The notes below the pieces were generated by a model that worked only from the letters and a program-made list of their open reading frames with translations, did no database searches and was not told the DNA's origin. A stretch of 64,000 nt of DNA, taken from contig NC_135497.1 in the NCBI RefSeq assembly GCF_052857255.1, positions 547,441,531 to 547,505,530 on the forward strand. Reading direction: 5' to 3'. This DNA comes from Amblyomma americanum (taxonomy: Eukaryota; Arthropoda; Arachnida; Ixodida; Ixodidae). The translations under genes were made by a program, and so were the position numbers. Shown here in pieces: positions 21,131-32,589 of the stretch. The stretch's first letter is position 1; each line of letters starts with the position of its first letter.

Positions 21131-23420
21131 TGTGAAGAGGTGTAATGTTCTTAGATGCGACTGAGAGCAAGAAAGTAGGCTGTCTGGAGGAGTTGCTATT
21201 GTTCTCTAGAGTGGCATTGCAACCACGAAATAGAGCTAAATCTAAACATGAAGTTGTAGCAGTCAGCATTCTTCATTTAAAAATAGTTCCAATATGTTCT
21301 ATATAACTTAGGCCACCACCAACCGTAACACTTCGTGATTTAAACGCACTTTTTAAGCAGCTGCTAGAGGCGTATCTAGTAGAACAGATATTTTATTGCG
21401 CACTTCTCTTTCTGGCGAAGTGAACGAACGGGCACTAGAGGCCCTGTTTTAGACAAATCTATTTTATGCAATATTGTCTGTCGACTGAATTCAGGGAAGC
21501 ACACATACTGCTCTCTAAGCACTGGAAGAATGAGATGGTTGGATTTATTCCTTAGTTCTTTATCTGCTCTGCTGATTTTAAATTGGATGTTCTTGATCCT
21601 ATAGCGAAGTAATCATTTGCTTGTCAGTGTCAGCCTATCATCCTCACCATAGATCATACCAAGCAAACCTCAACGTTGGAAGTTGCACTTAGGCGACTGG
21701 GCAGTGTTTCGAGAAAAAGCCACTCTATGATGATCTCGGTGCAGACGAACTTAATGAAATGCTCGCTGTCTGTAATATTTCTACTGCACGCATATCTATT
21801 TCTCAATCCTGGGCCTTGGTGTGACAAAATCGTAAGGTGTGGTATTCAAAAGATTGTGAAAAAGAAAAGAAACAAAATAAAGCATTGGGAAAATTTCGTT
21901 GAAATAGAGCATATGAAAACCTTTCGCTTCCAAAAATGCAAGATCCAAAGAAATCCATATCCGTCGGAACGCTGAGAATGCTTCATGGCAAAACTATATA
22001 TCGTCCACAAACAGCTCAATCGCAAAGATCAAAGTGTGGCAGTAAGTCCATAGACAGAGGCACATTTTTAATACTTAAAAAGATATGGCAATTAAAAAAT
22101 ACAGGAAGCTTGGAAAAAGCAATTATTGTCCCATTCCTTAAACCTGGAAAGCCACCAACCTTTGCTGGTAGTTGTAGACCGATAGCACTCAAGAATTGTC
22201 TTGCCAAATCATTCGAAAGTATGTTGAATATTAGGTTCATGTTAATCCCTGAGTGTGGATCTAAAAAAGCATGCTAAACCACTTTCCATCTCGACCACCT
22301 TGAAAGCACAGTCTGAGAAGCATTCATACACAAACAGCACTGTCTGACAATTTTCCTTTATATGAAGAAGGCTTACGATACCACGTGGAGGACTGAGATT
22401 TTTCGCGACCTGGCAAACATAGGTATCCGCGGCAGTAAGCTGAACTGCTGGAAAGATTTTCCTGTCGGCTGCTCATTTCAGGTACGCCTTGGTTCAACTG
22501 TTTTGATGATATTAATTCACGAAAATGGGGGACCACAGGTGTGTATTTTAAGTACTTCACTTTTTGTTGTGAACATGAATTCCATAGCTAAACTAATTAC
22601 GAAGTCCATCATGTAGTCAGTCTTTGTTGACGACCTTCGAACTCCATGCACATCCTCGTGCTTATCAACATGTGAGGAATAGACACAGCTCACATTGAAC
22701 AAACTAGCGATTTGGTCCGACAAAAATGGTTTTACGTTTTCCCCCAAAAAATTGTTGCTTTTCCTTCCTCGCTCAAAAGAGGTTTGCAAATTAATTGCAC
22801 CCTGCACCTAAATGAAACCATGCTACCAATAAAACAAGGACATAAATTTTTAGGCTTAACATTTGACAGAAAGCTCACATTCCTACCGCAGATAAACAAG
22901 CTAAAAAGTAACGCTAAAAGTAAAGCTAAAGCTAAAAGTAAAGAAGTAAAGTAAAGCTAAAAGTAAAGAAGAAACAAATAAGTCCTCATTTGAAATTAGA
23001 ACAGCCGCACCAAATTGTTCACATGTACTTAAAGCAAGATCTCTACCAAAACACATCTGCTGTCCACTTGAAACAAAATGGCCTTCTAGACGAACATTCA
23101 ACACTAAACTTCAAGCAACCAGGCCACATGCTCTTGATATTTGAAGAGATGCGCCAGAATTCCGCTGTACAGGACAGATTTTTTAGCATTGCAGAAACAC
23201 GAGATCCTTGCATCCATGGCACATTTTTCTTGTACTCTGCAATTTCACTCTCACAGAGTTCTGTAAAAAACTGACAACATATTATACAAGAATTTCGTGG
23301 ACATGAAGAAGAATATGGTGAGGTCACAGATTTTTGTACTGCTGGTTCAAAAATAGATGTTTACATCGGAAGCACAGTCGATCGAGGGATTTGGGAGGAA
23401 ACAGCGCTGTCGTCCTATAA
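21131..23420 (+). mobile_element. LINE-I2, degenerate I-like LINE
   Basis: Reading across frames: endonuclease remnants (LSGGVAIVL at about 21180; AHLSFWRSERTGTRG near 21400), a linker (DWAVFREKATL at about 21700), the RT N-terminus (VPFLKPGKPPTFAGSCRPIA at about 22130), motif A MKKAYDTTW at 22362 with the catalytic Asp apparently replaced by Tyr, and GGPQVCILSTSLF where GVPQGSVLS is expected. Then comes KFLGLTFDRKLTFLPQINKL at about 22845 and the first RNase H motif (TAGSKIDVYIGS) at about 23340. It is truncated inside RNase H where LINE-W begins and is non-functional. Confidence 0.7.
22903..22975. repeat. Minisatellite of AAAGTAA/AAAGCTA units
   Basis: A run of short purine-rich units with A/T and G/C variants lies in the LINE-I2 RT thumb. 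It reads Lys/Ser/Ala repeats on the plus strand. It looks like a local slippage expansion. Confidence 0.7.
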
Positions 23421-23439
23421 TGTCCTGAACTGGGGATGT

Positions 23440-24961
23440 CAACTAGTCTATAGGGCCCTTAAGGGGCTCTTATTGCTCTGTTTCTTGTGATGTTTCCACC
23501 GCCACCCCAGTACGGATTTCACAGAGCGCATCTATCTGAGCCATGTCTGAGTCATATTTTTCCTTCGCATGAGAAACAGTGCATTTAAAAGTTGCTGCAA
23601 TAAATTTATTATCCATCCTGTTATTTGCGCAATGGTTGTGAACAAGCTTTTCCATGCCGCCTTCCTCCGCCTGTAACCTCTTGTACAGTCCGCATTCCAC
23701 CAAGTAGAATTCCCTTTTGTTGGCCGCACCAGAACCTCCAACTTTTTACGGCATGCTTCTATAGTCAGACACATGCTTGTTGACTGGTGGGCCTCGACGA
23801 TGTTAGACACTGACGCAAGGGCAGAGCGCAACGCCACCTGAACTCTGTCATAAATTACACGGAACCGCAACTTAGAAGACTCAAGAGTTACACGACATAC
23901 GTTACGAAAATAAATAGGTATAAGATCACTTGAGGTGCCACAATTAACAGTCAACCAATTCGTTACGCCAATGCCAAGTCTAGCGGACGTGAGATTTAGA
24001 ACAGATTGAGTCTGTGCGCGAAGGTAAGTGGCCGATCCTGATTTTAAGAACATAAGGATCTGATCATGAACGCAGTCCCTAAAGCGCTTGCCGCATCAGG
24101 GACTGCGTTTTAGTCCTAAACCCCACGAAACATGGTGAGAATTCAAGTCGCCAGCCACGAGAACTGGGTTTTTACAGCTAGCGATTAACAAGTCCACAGA
24201 TCTAATATCCAGTACTCCAGAGGCGAAATAACAATTTAAAATTGAAAATGGAGAGGAGTCAGGAAGTACGAAGTCCAAAACCAAAATCTCTCAGTCAGGA
24301 GACATTTGTTCGAAAGATACCTTAGCCCTATTAGTAAACCACATCATCTTGACTGGCGATCGAGGTGAAACGAACGGTAATTTATCAAATCAAAATGTTT
24401 TTTTGGTAGAAAGCCAGGTTTCTTGCAGAATTATCAAGAATTAGAGTACATCTGTGGAAGCTGAAATAATAGATCAACAGTTCCACTATAGAATTCGCAG
24501 TGACGATAGGGTTGCGAAAGCCTAGCAGCAGTAACTGCCTGCCCCAAATTGGTATCCTTAGGCTTGGTGCAAATTCATTGCTTCTTTGATTTGGGCTTGG
24601 TACGCGGAGAAGACGACGAATGAAACATGGGGACGCGCTGCACTTGAGAACCCGCGCATCAGGCTCCATCATCTGGGAATCATAGATGATAATTTCATTG
24701 CTCAAAGTACCTGAGGTAAGTACCGCGAAAGGGGCTGTAGTACGTTTCTGGGGCTGAGATGCGTCAGGAATTGTAGACCGGGTAAGAGTAGAATAAACTG
24801 CTGTCGTGAGAGGGGCCAAATCGGCCTGCACGGCATTTGTAAGCTGTGTCGCTAGAACGTTTGTAAGACACTCGGAAACACTTGCAACAATCTTTTCTAC
24901 CATTTTAGACAATGAAGCTTCCGCAGCAACCGCAATTGCCTGAGACAGCGTCGAGTCTAAC
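23440..24961 (-). mobile_element. LINE-W copy 1, endonuclease and ORF1 end
   Basis: The minus strand has the end of ORF1 (LDSTLSQAIAVAAEASLSKM at about 24950 downward, then ECLTNVL and TSGTLSNEIIIYDSQM). The endonuclease follows (LIASCKNPVLVAGDLNSHHV at 24096-24284; LRAQTQSVLNLTSARLGIGV at about 24010) and then a linker with WWNADCTRGYRRRKAAWK. The family is I/Jockey-like. RT is absent. It breaks at 24961 inside ORF1, where the better-preserved copy at 41440-43640 continues. Confidence 0.72.
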
Positions 24962-25434
24962 ATGACTGTAGGTGTAAATAAATAGATGTGAATGACGAAA
25001 CGTAATATGTAGGTGTGATGGGAGACAGCTACATGTCGCCACACGGAGGGAGGACACAGTAGTGTCCACCCATAAATGGACGAAATGTCGCCCATGAGGA
25101 GGCGGTACACACTCGTGTTTACGCGTGTGTTTGTGTGGGCATTATGTGATGTTTTAATGATGAAGTCAGTTATTTTGGAGCGACTAATTGACATGTGATA
25201 CAATTCTGAGTAAGAAAGCAACGCAGTGGCGGTCGTCCAACCATGACCACCACGTGGCAGTATTATTCGTGTCTGTGCTGGAGCCTTGTAATCTATCGAC
25301 AGAGTGCTGTGTAATGAAACTTAATGATGATAAGTAGTGAGAGACATCACCGTCGGGGTGGCCGCAGTGACACGGCGACGATTATGCTAAACCAAACTGA
25401 TGTAAGTACGATGGAATGCTGCCATGTTGTGTGA

Positions 25435-25935
25435 GTAGTTCCCGTCTTCAAGCGCGGTGATAAAACTGCATTAAATAATTATCGGCCTATATCAATAATT
25501 CCAGTATTTTCTAAGGCCATTCAGAAAATAATGCATGTGCGATTGCTCTCATTCTTTAACCGTCACCATTTGACTGCAGACTTGAAACATGGTTTTAGAA
25601 AGCACCGCTATACGAATACAGCCCTCCTGAGCCAAAAAGAAATAATTTTAGACGCAATCAGCCGTAAACATATGGCCCTAGGCATATACATATATTTCTC
25701 TAAAGCTTTTGATTTAATTATTCACTCCATCATTAGCAAATTAGAAATGTATGGTGTACGTGAAACCGCTCATTCGCTTTTGACATCTTATATGTCCCAC
25801 AGGTCACAGTCCGTAGATGCCAATAACGCAATACATTCAAGGAAGCCAGTTGCCTCTGGTGTGTGGCAAGGAAGCATTTTGGGCCCACTTTTATTTTTAA
25901 TTTACATAAATGACATGGTACACAGTCGTGTTTAA
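25435..25935 (+). mobile_element. CR1/Jockey-like RT fragment
   Basis: A continuous 134-codon frame (25531-25935), plus NYRPISIIPVFSK upstream. It reads LKHGFRKHRYTNTALL, IYFSKAFDLI (motif A with the first Asp lost), WQGSILGPLLFLIYINDM and then a stop. It is truncated on both sides and sits in LINE-X copy C in opposite orientation. Confidence 0.72.
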
Positions 25936-26209
25936 GCGTATGTCAGTATGGGCAATGTGTGATGTAAAAGTGTAAACTGTAAAAGCGTTCTGATCAAAAA
26001 ATTTGGTGTTCTGTTATGGTGTAGTTAAGTAGTTTTTTTAAAAAGGACAAGCCGTCAGTGTTGATATGCAGACGTGTTGTGCCGGGCAATGTTAATGAAT
26101 AAATGAGAGCCGCGTGGAAGGCGACAAGCTTGGCACCATACGCGCTGGAAGCTAATTCCACTCAGTATTACCCTACTGCGATTAAATGATCCGTATTAAT
26201 GGAAGCTAC

Positions 26210-27931
26210 TTATAAAGCACCAGCCGATGTTGTGGTGTAGGAGCCATTCGTGTATATGTAGTATCCGGGCAATTGAGAATGGATGTGTATGTCCGCTGCG
26301 TGTAACTGTGTGTGAGTGAAAGCAAAGGCATTGGCCGGGGGCTGGAGTGTGCCATCAAATGCCGCCCCCACATCGAAAGCACGAAACCTTATTGAACCGA
26401 ACAAAATGTCCAATTTGCGTGTTAATAGCGCAAACTCCACTTTCAACCGGTTGAGGTCGAAATGTAGAGCAGACGCCCTCAACAACATTTGGAGCGCCCT
26501 CGCGCTCGCCGTAAAATATGCGCGGACAAACGCAAAAAGCTTTCCCCGCGGCACGGAAACCAGACAAGCACATAAACATGAGCGAGGTCTGTCGGTACAC
26601 CAAACAGGGGACGCTACGTGTGGGCCGGCAAGACTACCCGGGTGTCAAGTGCCCTGAGCCGCTCGGGAGACAGCGTACCACTGAGCCCCAAGAACGTGCT
26701 GAGGATTGCTGAAAGCATCTCTGCACGCTGCTTGAGCAAATACCCGTAGGCTATGAAGGAGAGGGCGCGGTCGAAGGCCACGCCAAGCACCCGGACAGAG
26801 GACCTGAATTGCAGGCGTGCTCCATCAAGGCGAATGGCGGGAGGTGTGCGTCCCTTTCCCTCCCTAGGAGGAGGGATGAGAAGGCACACCTATTCCCTGC
26901 TGATGGAAACCCCCGCCGCCTTCGCCCACGAGTTTACTCGGTCAAGCGCATCGTCCAAAAGAGGCGTCAGCTCCTTTCTGTTGGGTCCAGGCATAATAAC
27001 GACTACGTCGTCTACGTAGGTCCTATGTGGGCGTGGAGCGACGCGACCTCTGGCCTCGGCAGCTCCAGCAAACCACGCACCACTGTATTCCAGAGGAGCG
27101 GTGACAGCGGAGATCCTTGCGGGATCCCAAACGTGGGATGCGCAAACGAGTCGCCCGCGTTAGTGCGGAACAGCACCTCGCGGTCAGAAGAAAGGACCGG
27201 AGCAGCGCGCAGAGGTTTCTTGGGCACCCTTCCTGTGCAAGCGAACTGCGAACCAGAGGGTGCCAGACGCTGCTGAAGGCGCCTCTGAAATCGATGGAGT
27301 TTAGCATGGCGTAGAGGCCGTCCGCACGAAACCCCTATTATTTTAGAGAGACTAAAACATAAAGTGCCTGTACGGCACTTTGCTGTCTAGTGAAGCATAA
27401 TTGGTTGCTATGCAATGAATTTTGGTGGGTCATAAAGTGGTAGAGGCAACCATAGAGAAGATTCTGCCGTACTTTGCTTAGCACCGAGTTTATTACGATG
27501 GGGCGGTATGATGTGTCGGCATCCGGTGTTCTGCCTGGTTTATGTATGAAAAATATTCTTCCTTTGCACCAGGCCACCAGGAAGTGACGAAAGCGCAGGG
27601 CAGTGGAGAATATGATGCTGAAAAAATGTGGATGTTGTCTCGAAAGTGCTGTGACCAGCCTTGGCGTGAGCCCGTCCAGGCCCGACCCTGTGCCCTGCTT
27701 GATTCGAGACACCGCCCTGTCAATCTCACCGTAAGTGAAGGGCACGTCATGCGGACAGCCCAATTCAGGGTCTTGCGCCATTGATATGATATGTGTGTGG
27801 TGTCGAAGGTCAGTGGGTGTGTCATCTGTCGAAACATGCGCTGACAACAGTGTGTTGGCTGTGTTGAGTAAAGAAGTGGTGAGAGTGCCGTCGGGGCTCA
27901 GTATGGGGGATAGTGTAGGGGTGCGCTCCAC
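26210..27931 (-). pseudogene. LINE-X copy C ORF2, RT-RNase H part
   Basis: The RT N-terminus at 27338-27931 (197 codons) contains GLDGLTPRLV, IFFIHKPGRTPDADTSYRPI and QLCFTRQQSAVQAL. Motif A (IDFRGAFSSVWH) is at about 27295, shifted in frame. The YVDD catalytic box is at 27007-27018, then RVLGVAFDRALSFIA in the thumb and YIYTNGSYT (first RNase H Asp changed to Asn) near 26245. Each segment is open but joined by shifts. This is the longest preserved RT N-terminus of the LINE-X copies here. Confidence 0.75.
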
Positions 27932-27959
27932 CTTCCGAATGTCATGTTGAATGGGCAGC

Positions 27960-28740
27960 CATTACGCCGCTATTTATAAATTCGTGTGCCAATGATTGAG
28001 TGTCGACATATCGGGCCTCGTCAACGTGTTGTTGGAATTTTCGAAGTTCGGTGTAATAAATGTGTCTGTGATGTCTCATGAGATGGTCTCTAAATGGTTG
28101 ATATCTACTGCGGAGTCCAAGTGCCTTTCATCACTCGCTGGTGAGTTCCTGTGACCACCAGGACGCGGGAATATTTGCTCAGTTTAGAGCAGGTCTGAGC
28201 GATGAGTGGCGTTTGCGTGATTTGTCTAAAATATACTGGTATTTCGTAATAATTGTGTCAATTGCGTCCGCCGAAGTCATATGAACGTCGGCCACCGCAT
28301 CAAAGAAGGGGTCACGAGATATAGCTTCTAAGAGTACTGTATTGCCTCTGTTGGTTAGTCTGTGTTGTCTGTTCATAGGTTGTGTTCCAAATTTAACCTC
28401 AACGTGTTTTTACTCAGATATTGTGCTTGTTTCAGATACTGTCCATGTATATGGTACAGCGATCATTTCGTGTAATGCTAGTGTCATGTCGATCCAGGTG
28501 TCTGTGTACGGTGTTGAATACATAGGAGTGAATGCCGGTTCGTATAAAATTAACAATCCTAAGAACATGGCGTAATTTAGGTTTATGTGAAATGCCTTTT
28601 ATGATGTCTGCGCATGTGTAGGGTTCAGAGATGAGTGCGAAATGAAAGTCCCGCTCTCTTATCCTGTCAATTAGTACCGGTGTTGTGTTCCTGCTGTCAT
28701 CTAGGCTAGCTTTAACAAAACAGAATGTTAGATTAGGCAT
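27960..28740 (-). pseudogene. LINE-X copy C endonuclease N-terminus
   Basis: Starting at the ATG 28738-28740 the minus strand reads LTFCFVKASLDDSRNTT and FALISEPY, keeping the catalytic Glu that copies A and B show as Asp (ISDPY). The later part of the endonuclease (about 27960-28430) is scrambled. Confidence 0.65.
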
Positions 28741-29311
28741 CGTTATTGTTCTTTACCTTGGGTGAAACGGTAGGCGGTACAGCCCGGAATGCTCCGCGTA
28801 AGAAAGTTGTGTACTGGAGACTTCAGCGGAATTAACAGTGGTAAAGACTGCAAGAGAGAGAATCAGTAAATATGAGAAGTGTGAAAGGCAGGTAGTGAGT
28901 TGGGTGCTGTAGGGAACTGGAGCCACTAGAGGGAATCGACAACCTGTGGCGCCCGTTGCTTGAGTAGCGAGGAAGTGTGACAATGTGACATACGTGTATA
29001 GACAAGCGGAGTAGCCGTGCTTGCAAATTAAGAAAAAAACAGGACAGTAAAAATAGAGGAATGACAGAGAAAGCTGGGTACGAGAAGGTTAAGAAATAAA
29101 AGAAGCACAGGGTGTGAGCTGGCCTCCACGGCAAAGAGAGGAGTGAAGCGAGGTAGTAGGGATAGCTTTTAAATGTACGGTCAAATAGAAGAAGTAGGAA
29201 GGGATGGCACATTTAAGCCACCGCCGTAAGCTGAAAGCCAGACATCGGACACAGTGTGCATGGTGAACAAAGAGCACGGCCCTCAACCCGCCGGTAAGTA
29301 CGCGCCAGTGA

Positions 29312-29815
29312 TCAATGAATCTCATAGTCGGTGCGGACCCGCATCCTTGCTATCCTATTGGCAAGAACGGGGCACTCCTTCGCCCCGGCCCTGTGAGGAG
29401 GCACCTCTCCTCCCGCACGCCTACTTACGGCGCAAGCCACGGTGGCAGCCCCGCCAGAGACACTACATGCCGTGACAAGGTGTGCTCCGGCGCACGTTGT
29501 GAAAGCCGCCTTCGTTGGGTCCGACCCGTGGCGGCAATTTCGGCGGGAGTGCCCGTACTGCGCGCAAAAGATGCAGAGGGGCACGTGGAGGTACTGATCG
29601 ACGGGAGCCGAGGACCACCGAATCTCAGTTGCCCCCTGGAACTGATTTTTGAAAACAATTCCGGGGCCATGGTCAGCACGTGCGTGTTCATGCCGTCTCT
29701 GGCCCAGAATGTGTAACACCTCAGCATCGTCGACGAATCGGTGCCAAGGTCTCGACTCTTCGCTTGATTTGCGCGATTTGCAGCATCGTCGGCGACTTAC
29801 GGATCGACGCCCCAC
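29312..29815 (-). pseudogene. LINE-X copy C ORF1 C-terminus with CCHC knuckles
   Basis: A 167-codon frame with CIFCAQYGHSRRNC (intact CX2CX4HX4C), CTTCAGAHLVTAC and a further Cys/His set ending at AKECPV. These are nucleic-acid-binding knuckles of a LINE ORF1 protein. It is cut off from its N-terminal half (32.6-34.1 kb) by the insertion starting at 29850. Confidence 0.72.
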
Positions 29816-30064
29816 AGGCTAGTATGGGGCCGGTGACGCTCTGCATTGCGTACCCAGGTAGCACAAAAGCGTTGAGGCAATGCTGGGAAATAATTGGCAA
29901 GAGTGGCATAAACAGCGGTCCTATACTGGATCTCAGGCAAAGCGCTACCACTTTGACACATGCCCACCTTCAATCCAGTTTCTGGCCAACGTTCAGCCGA
30001 TCGAGCGTGAAACGCAGGCCCGTCGTTCGTTCCGCGATATGGGCTAGTAAAGGCTTCAGACTGG

Positions 30065-30165
30065 CTTTGCAGCTTTCGAACACTGACATGCAGCTTTCAC
30101 ACATGGATATCCAGCTTTCAAACATTGACACTCAGCTTTCGAACGCTGGTATCCTGCTTTCGAAA
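30065..30165 (+). repeat. 24-bp tandem repeat, about four units
   Basis: Units of the form CAGCTTTC(A/G)AACA(T/C)TGACAT repeat with drift. On the plus strand they read an eight-residue repeat around QLSN inside an open frame at 29680-30246. Confidence 0.7.
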
Positions 30166-31752
30166 ATTTGCACATGCAACATAACCCACTGCCCAGTGCC
30201 TGGAACTGCGGATGTACCAATCAACATAGCCAATATTCATAATTGAGGGTGTATAAGAATTCAGGAAAAACACCGGTTTATTGCATCGAGTTACCTGGAT
30301 CATGCATCTAGCGCACGAACAATGGTCTTCGCTGCTACCAGTCACCCTGCGAATTAAGGGGAAGTAGGACCCAAGAGCATGGTGGCAGAAAGTTTGCTGC
30401 GTGCCGATGATTCAGTTTGGAGAACGTGGCTCGGCAAGCTGCTATGCACGGCAAAGACATCCATAGAGTGCTTAACGGAGCGGTCCTCCTGTAAACTGAT
30501 CGGTCATATCTGAAGTAATTGTTGCACTAGTCTTGCAAGAGCACTCTTGCACTGCACTCATATTCCTCGTCTAGCACTTGCACGAAGACCCCACAATGCG
30601 TCGAGCCTGCAAAGACAGGCATGAAGTCATGATGAACCTAAATAAGGTTATCACAGAACAAAAATGAAAATGTTTAAATAAGAGAGAGAGTTTTGTGATG
30701 TACAGCTGATGTGAAGACACTCGACACACATTTTACAGGATAATTTGTAGCAACTACAACCGAAATTTTTGCACAAAGCGAATTTTAATTTTCTGTGTAC
30801 CAAACTGGTGATTTTTAGTTTAATGCGCCGTTTCGCACCTCCAATGAAAATATTCAATCGGAAGAAAACACAAAGTAGCGTGATATTGAAACACAAATAA
30901 TGTCTCATTTTGTTTTAATGAGATAACTACGTATCTCTAAATTGAGAGTGCATTTTTATTAAGGTAAAATGCACAGGTTGTAGCATCTCCTGCGTACGGA
31001 CGTAAAACAACAGTTTTGAACAAAGCTCGTTATTTGGATGGGGTTAAAAATCAATACGCAGGACGGAAGAAACTCCAAACACCTTTGTTTCTTTAAGTAG
31101 AACAGTATTTTAGTCGCTTCCAATGTATGTAATATAGATTCGTAACTGACCTGGAAACCACACAAAAATCCCGTGTGACATGCCAGAAGAGTAATGCCTT
31201 TTTTTCGCTGAGCGATAAGTTAGCAAAAATTTAACAATAAATTGCGGATTTTCTTTTGCACCTGCAAGTGTGTCAGCCAAAAGGAAACTGTGTGAAGTAG
31301 TACACATATCCTGCCTGACTAGTCTGCAGTGGAACATAAAGCAGTTGTGATTCCGACCCTGCATAAGCAGTACAAAACAAAAGTATTCCTGAATGCATCG
31401 GATGTCAGGTCACATAAATTCAAACCCGCTTTTCGACTAAGTAGGGAATGGTTGTTGAATTCATTGCACCAAAGAAAAAAATCACGTTCTTACCATTCGG
31501 GCAGATCAGCACTGCGCACGACGTCAAGTCAGACATTTCGCAATCAGAGTAGGTACCTAGATGTCGTCCTTTTGCTTTGTCACGTTCACTTTTGCTGATA
31601 CAAATTTAAGGCCAATGCAATCAAAGCAATACTTACTCCCAAAATCAGATTCATTTCCGAACGCATCTCAAAATAAAATATCTGCAGTACTTACAAATAA
31701 GATATTGCAGACCAGGGTAGGTAACCGCTTCGGAGGTCTTATATAGTATTAG

Positions 31753-32104
31753 ATGTGCGTTTTCGCTTGTGCAGACTATGAATGGAGCCAGCACGAGTGT
31801 GCATGCTTTTTCTTCGTGCTGGTTGTGCGGTCAGGCGCCGCCGCGCCAGACAAGGCAGGACCCGTCCAGTCAAGAATGTGTCGTAGTGATACATCACGCT
31901 GTGAGGAGTGGCACGCGACACGATGGTGGTGGTGGTGTGAGAGGAGGGGGAGCGGTGGTGACTGCTATCGTGTGCTCTAGGAACATGTGTTTTGATCTCA
32001 AGGATCACCGTAAAACATCTACTTTGGCCACGTATACATGCCAATTATATTTAACTGACATGAGACAGGCCTATACAGGTCTCGTAAATATAATAGAGAG
32101 CTGA
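31753..32104 (+). other. GGT-rich stretch in the inverted-repeat insertion
   Basis: It contains a (TGG)n tract near 31924-31938 and two overlapping plus-strand frames that look compositional. I recognise no protein. Confidence 0.3.
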
Positions 32105-32291
32105 AGTTTGTTTTTACAAGTTCGCAAAATTGTAAATTGGCTCACTCTGTTGTGGCAATATTGAACGTTGCCATGTCGTTTTAGTACATGACACAAAATT
32201 GAACAGCGTTTGCCAGTATACGTTTAACACTGGATGAGTGATGGCAAAGCTAGGCCAATAATACAGCTTTCTTGACTGGCATAGCCAATTC

Positions 32292-32433
32292 TGGCAAACA
32301 GTAGGGGCATTCTGGCTTACATGGCCCGTGCTAGCATGATTTCAAGATTGCACGGCCAGGAATGGCAAAGAGCGGGAGAATTCTAGCTAACGTGGCCCAT
32401 GATAGCCGTGGTTTGATTACGGCACAGCCAGTA
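32292..32433. repeat. 71-bp imperfect tandem pair
   Basis: Units starting TGGCAAACAG (32292) and TGGCAAAGAG (32363) share TTCT(G/A)GCT(T/A)AC(A/G)TGGCCC. They lie near the right end of the inverted-repeat insertion, as subterminal repeats often do. Confidence 0.6.
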
Positions 32434-32589
32434 CTGGAAAAGCAATGCAGAACCAAGGCTATCATTGGATCTGTTAGTAATTGAATCTGCTAATGTCAGA
32501 TGCTCATTGGGGACTCTGGGCTTACTTAATGCCATGTAATGCCAACGGTTTTTTAATATTGGTCCGCTGTAATGTGCTACCTGGGTACC

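Larger units (their letters stand above)
29850..32588. mobile_element. 2.7-kb insertion with perfect 15-bp inverted ends
   Basis: GTACCCAGGTAGCAC at 29850-29864 recurs as its exact reverse complement at 32574-32588. LINE-X ORF1 is interrupted exactly here: copy A sequence near 5090-5150 aligns to the left flank up to about 29849 and to the right flank from about 32590. I find no transposase, so it looks like a non-autonomous DNA transposon. The interior has a 24-bp repeat array, a 71-bp repeat pair and AT-rich filler. A clean target-site duplication was not resolved; ATTGCG occurs near both ends but offset. Confidence 0.6.

Noticed and set aside
31753..32104. Trp/Gly-rich peptide gene
   Set aside because: The Trp run comes from a (TGG)n tract, frames are short and overlapping, and there is no start or splice context.
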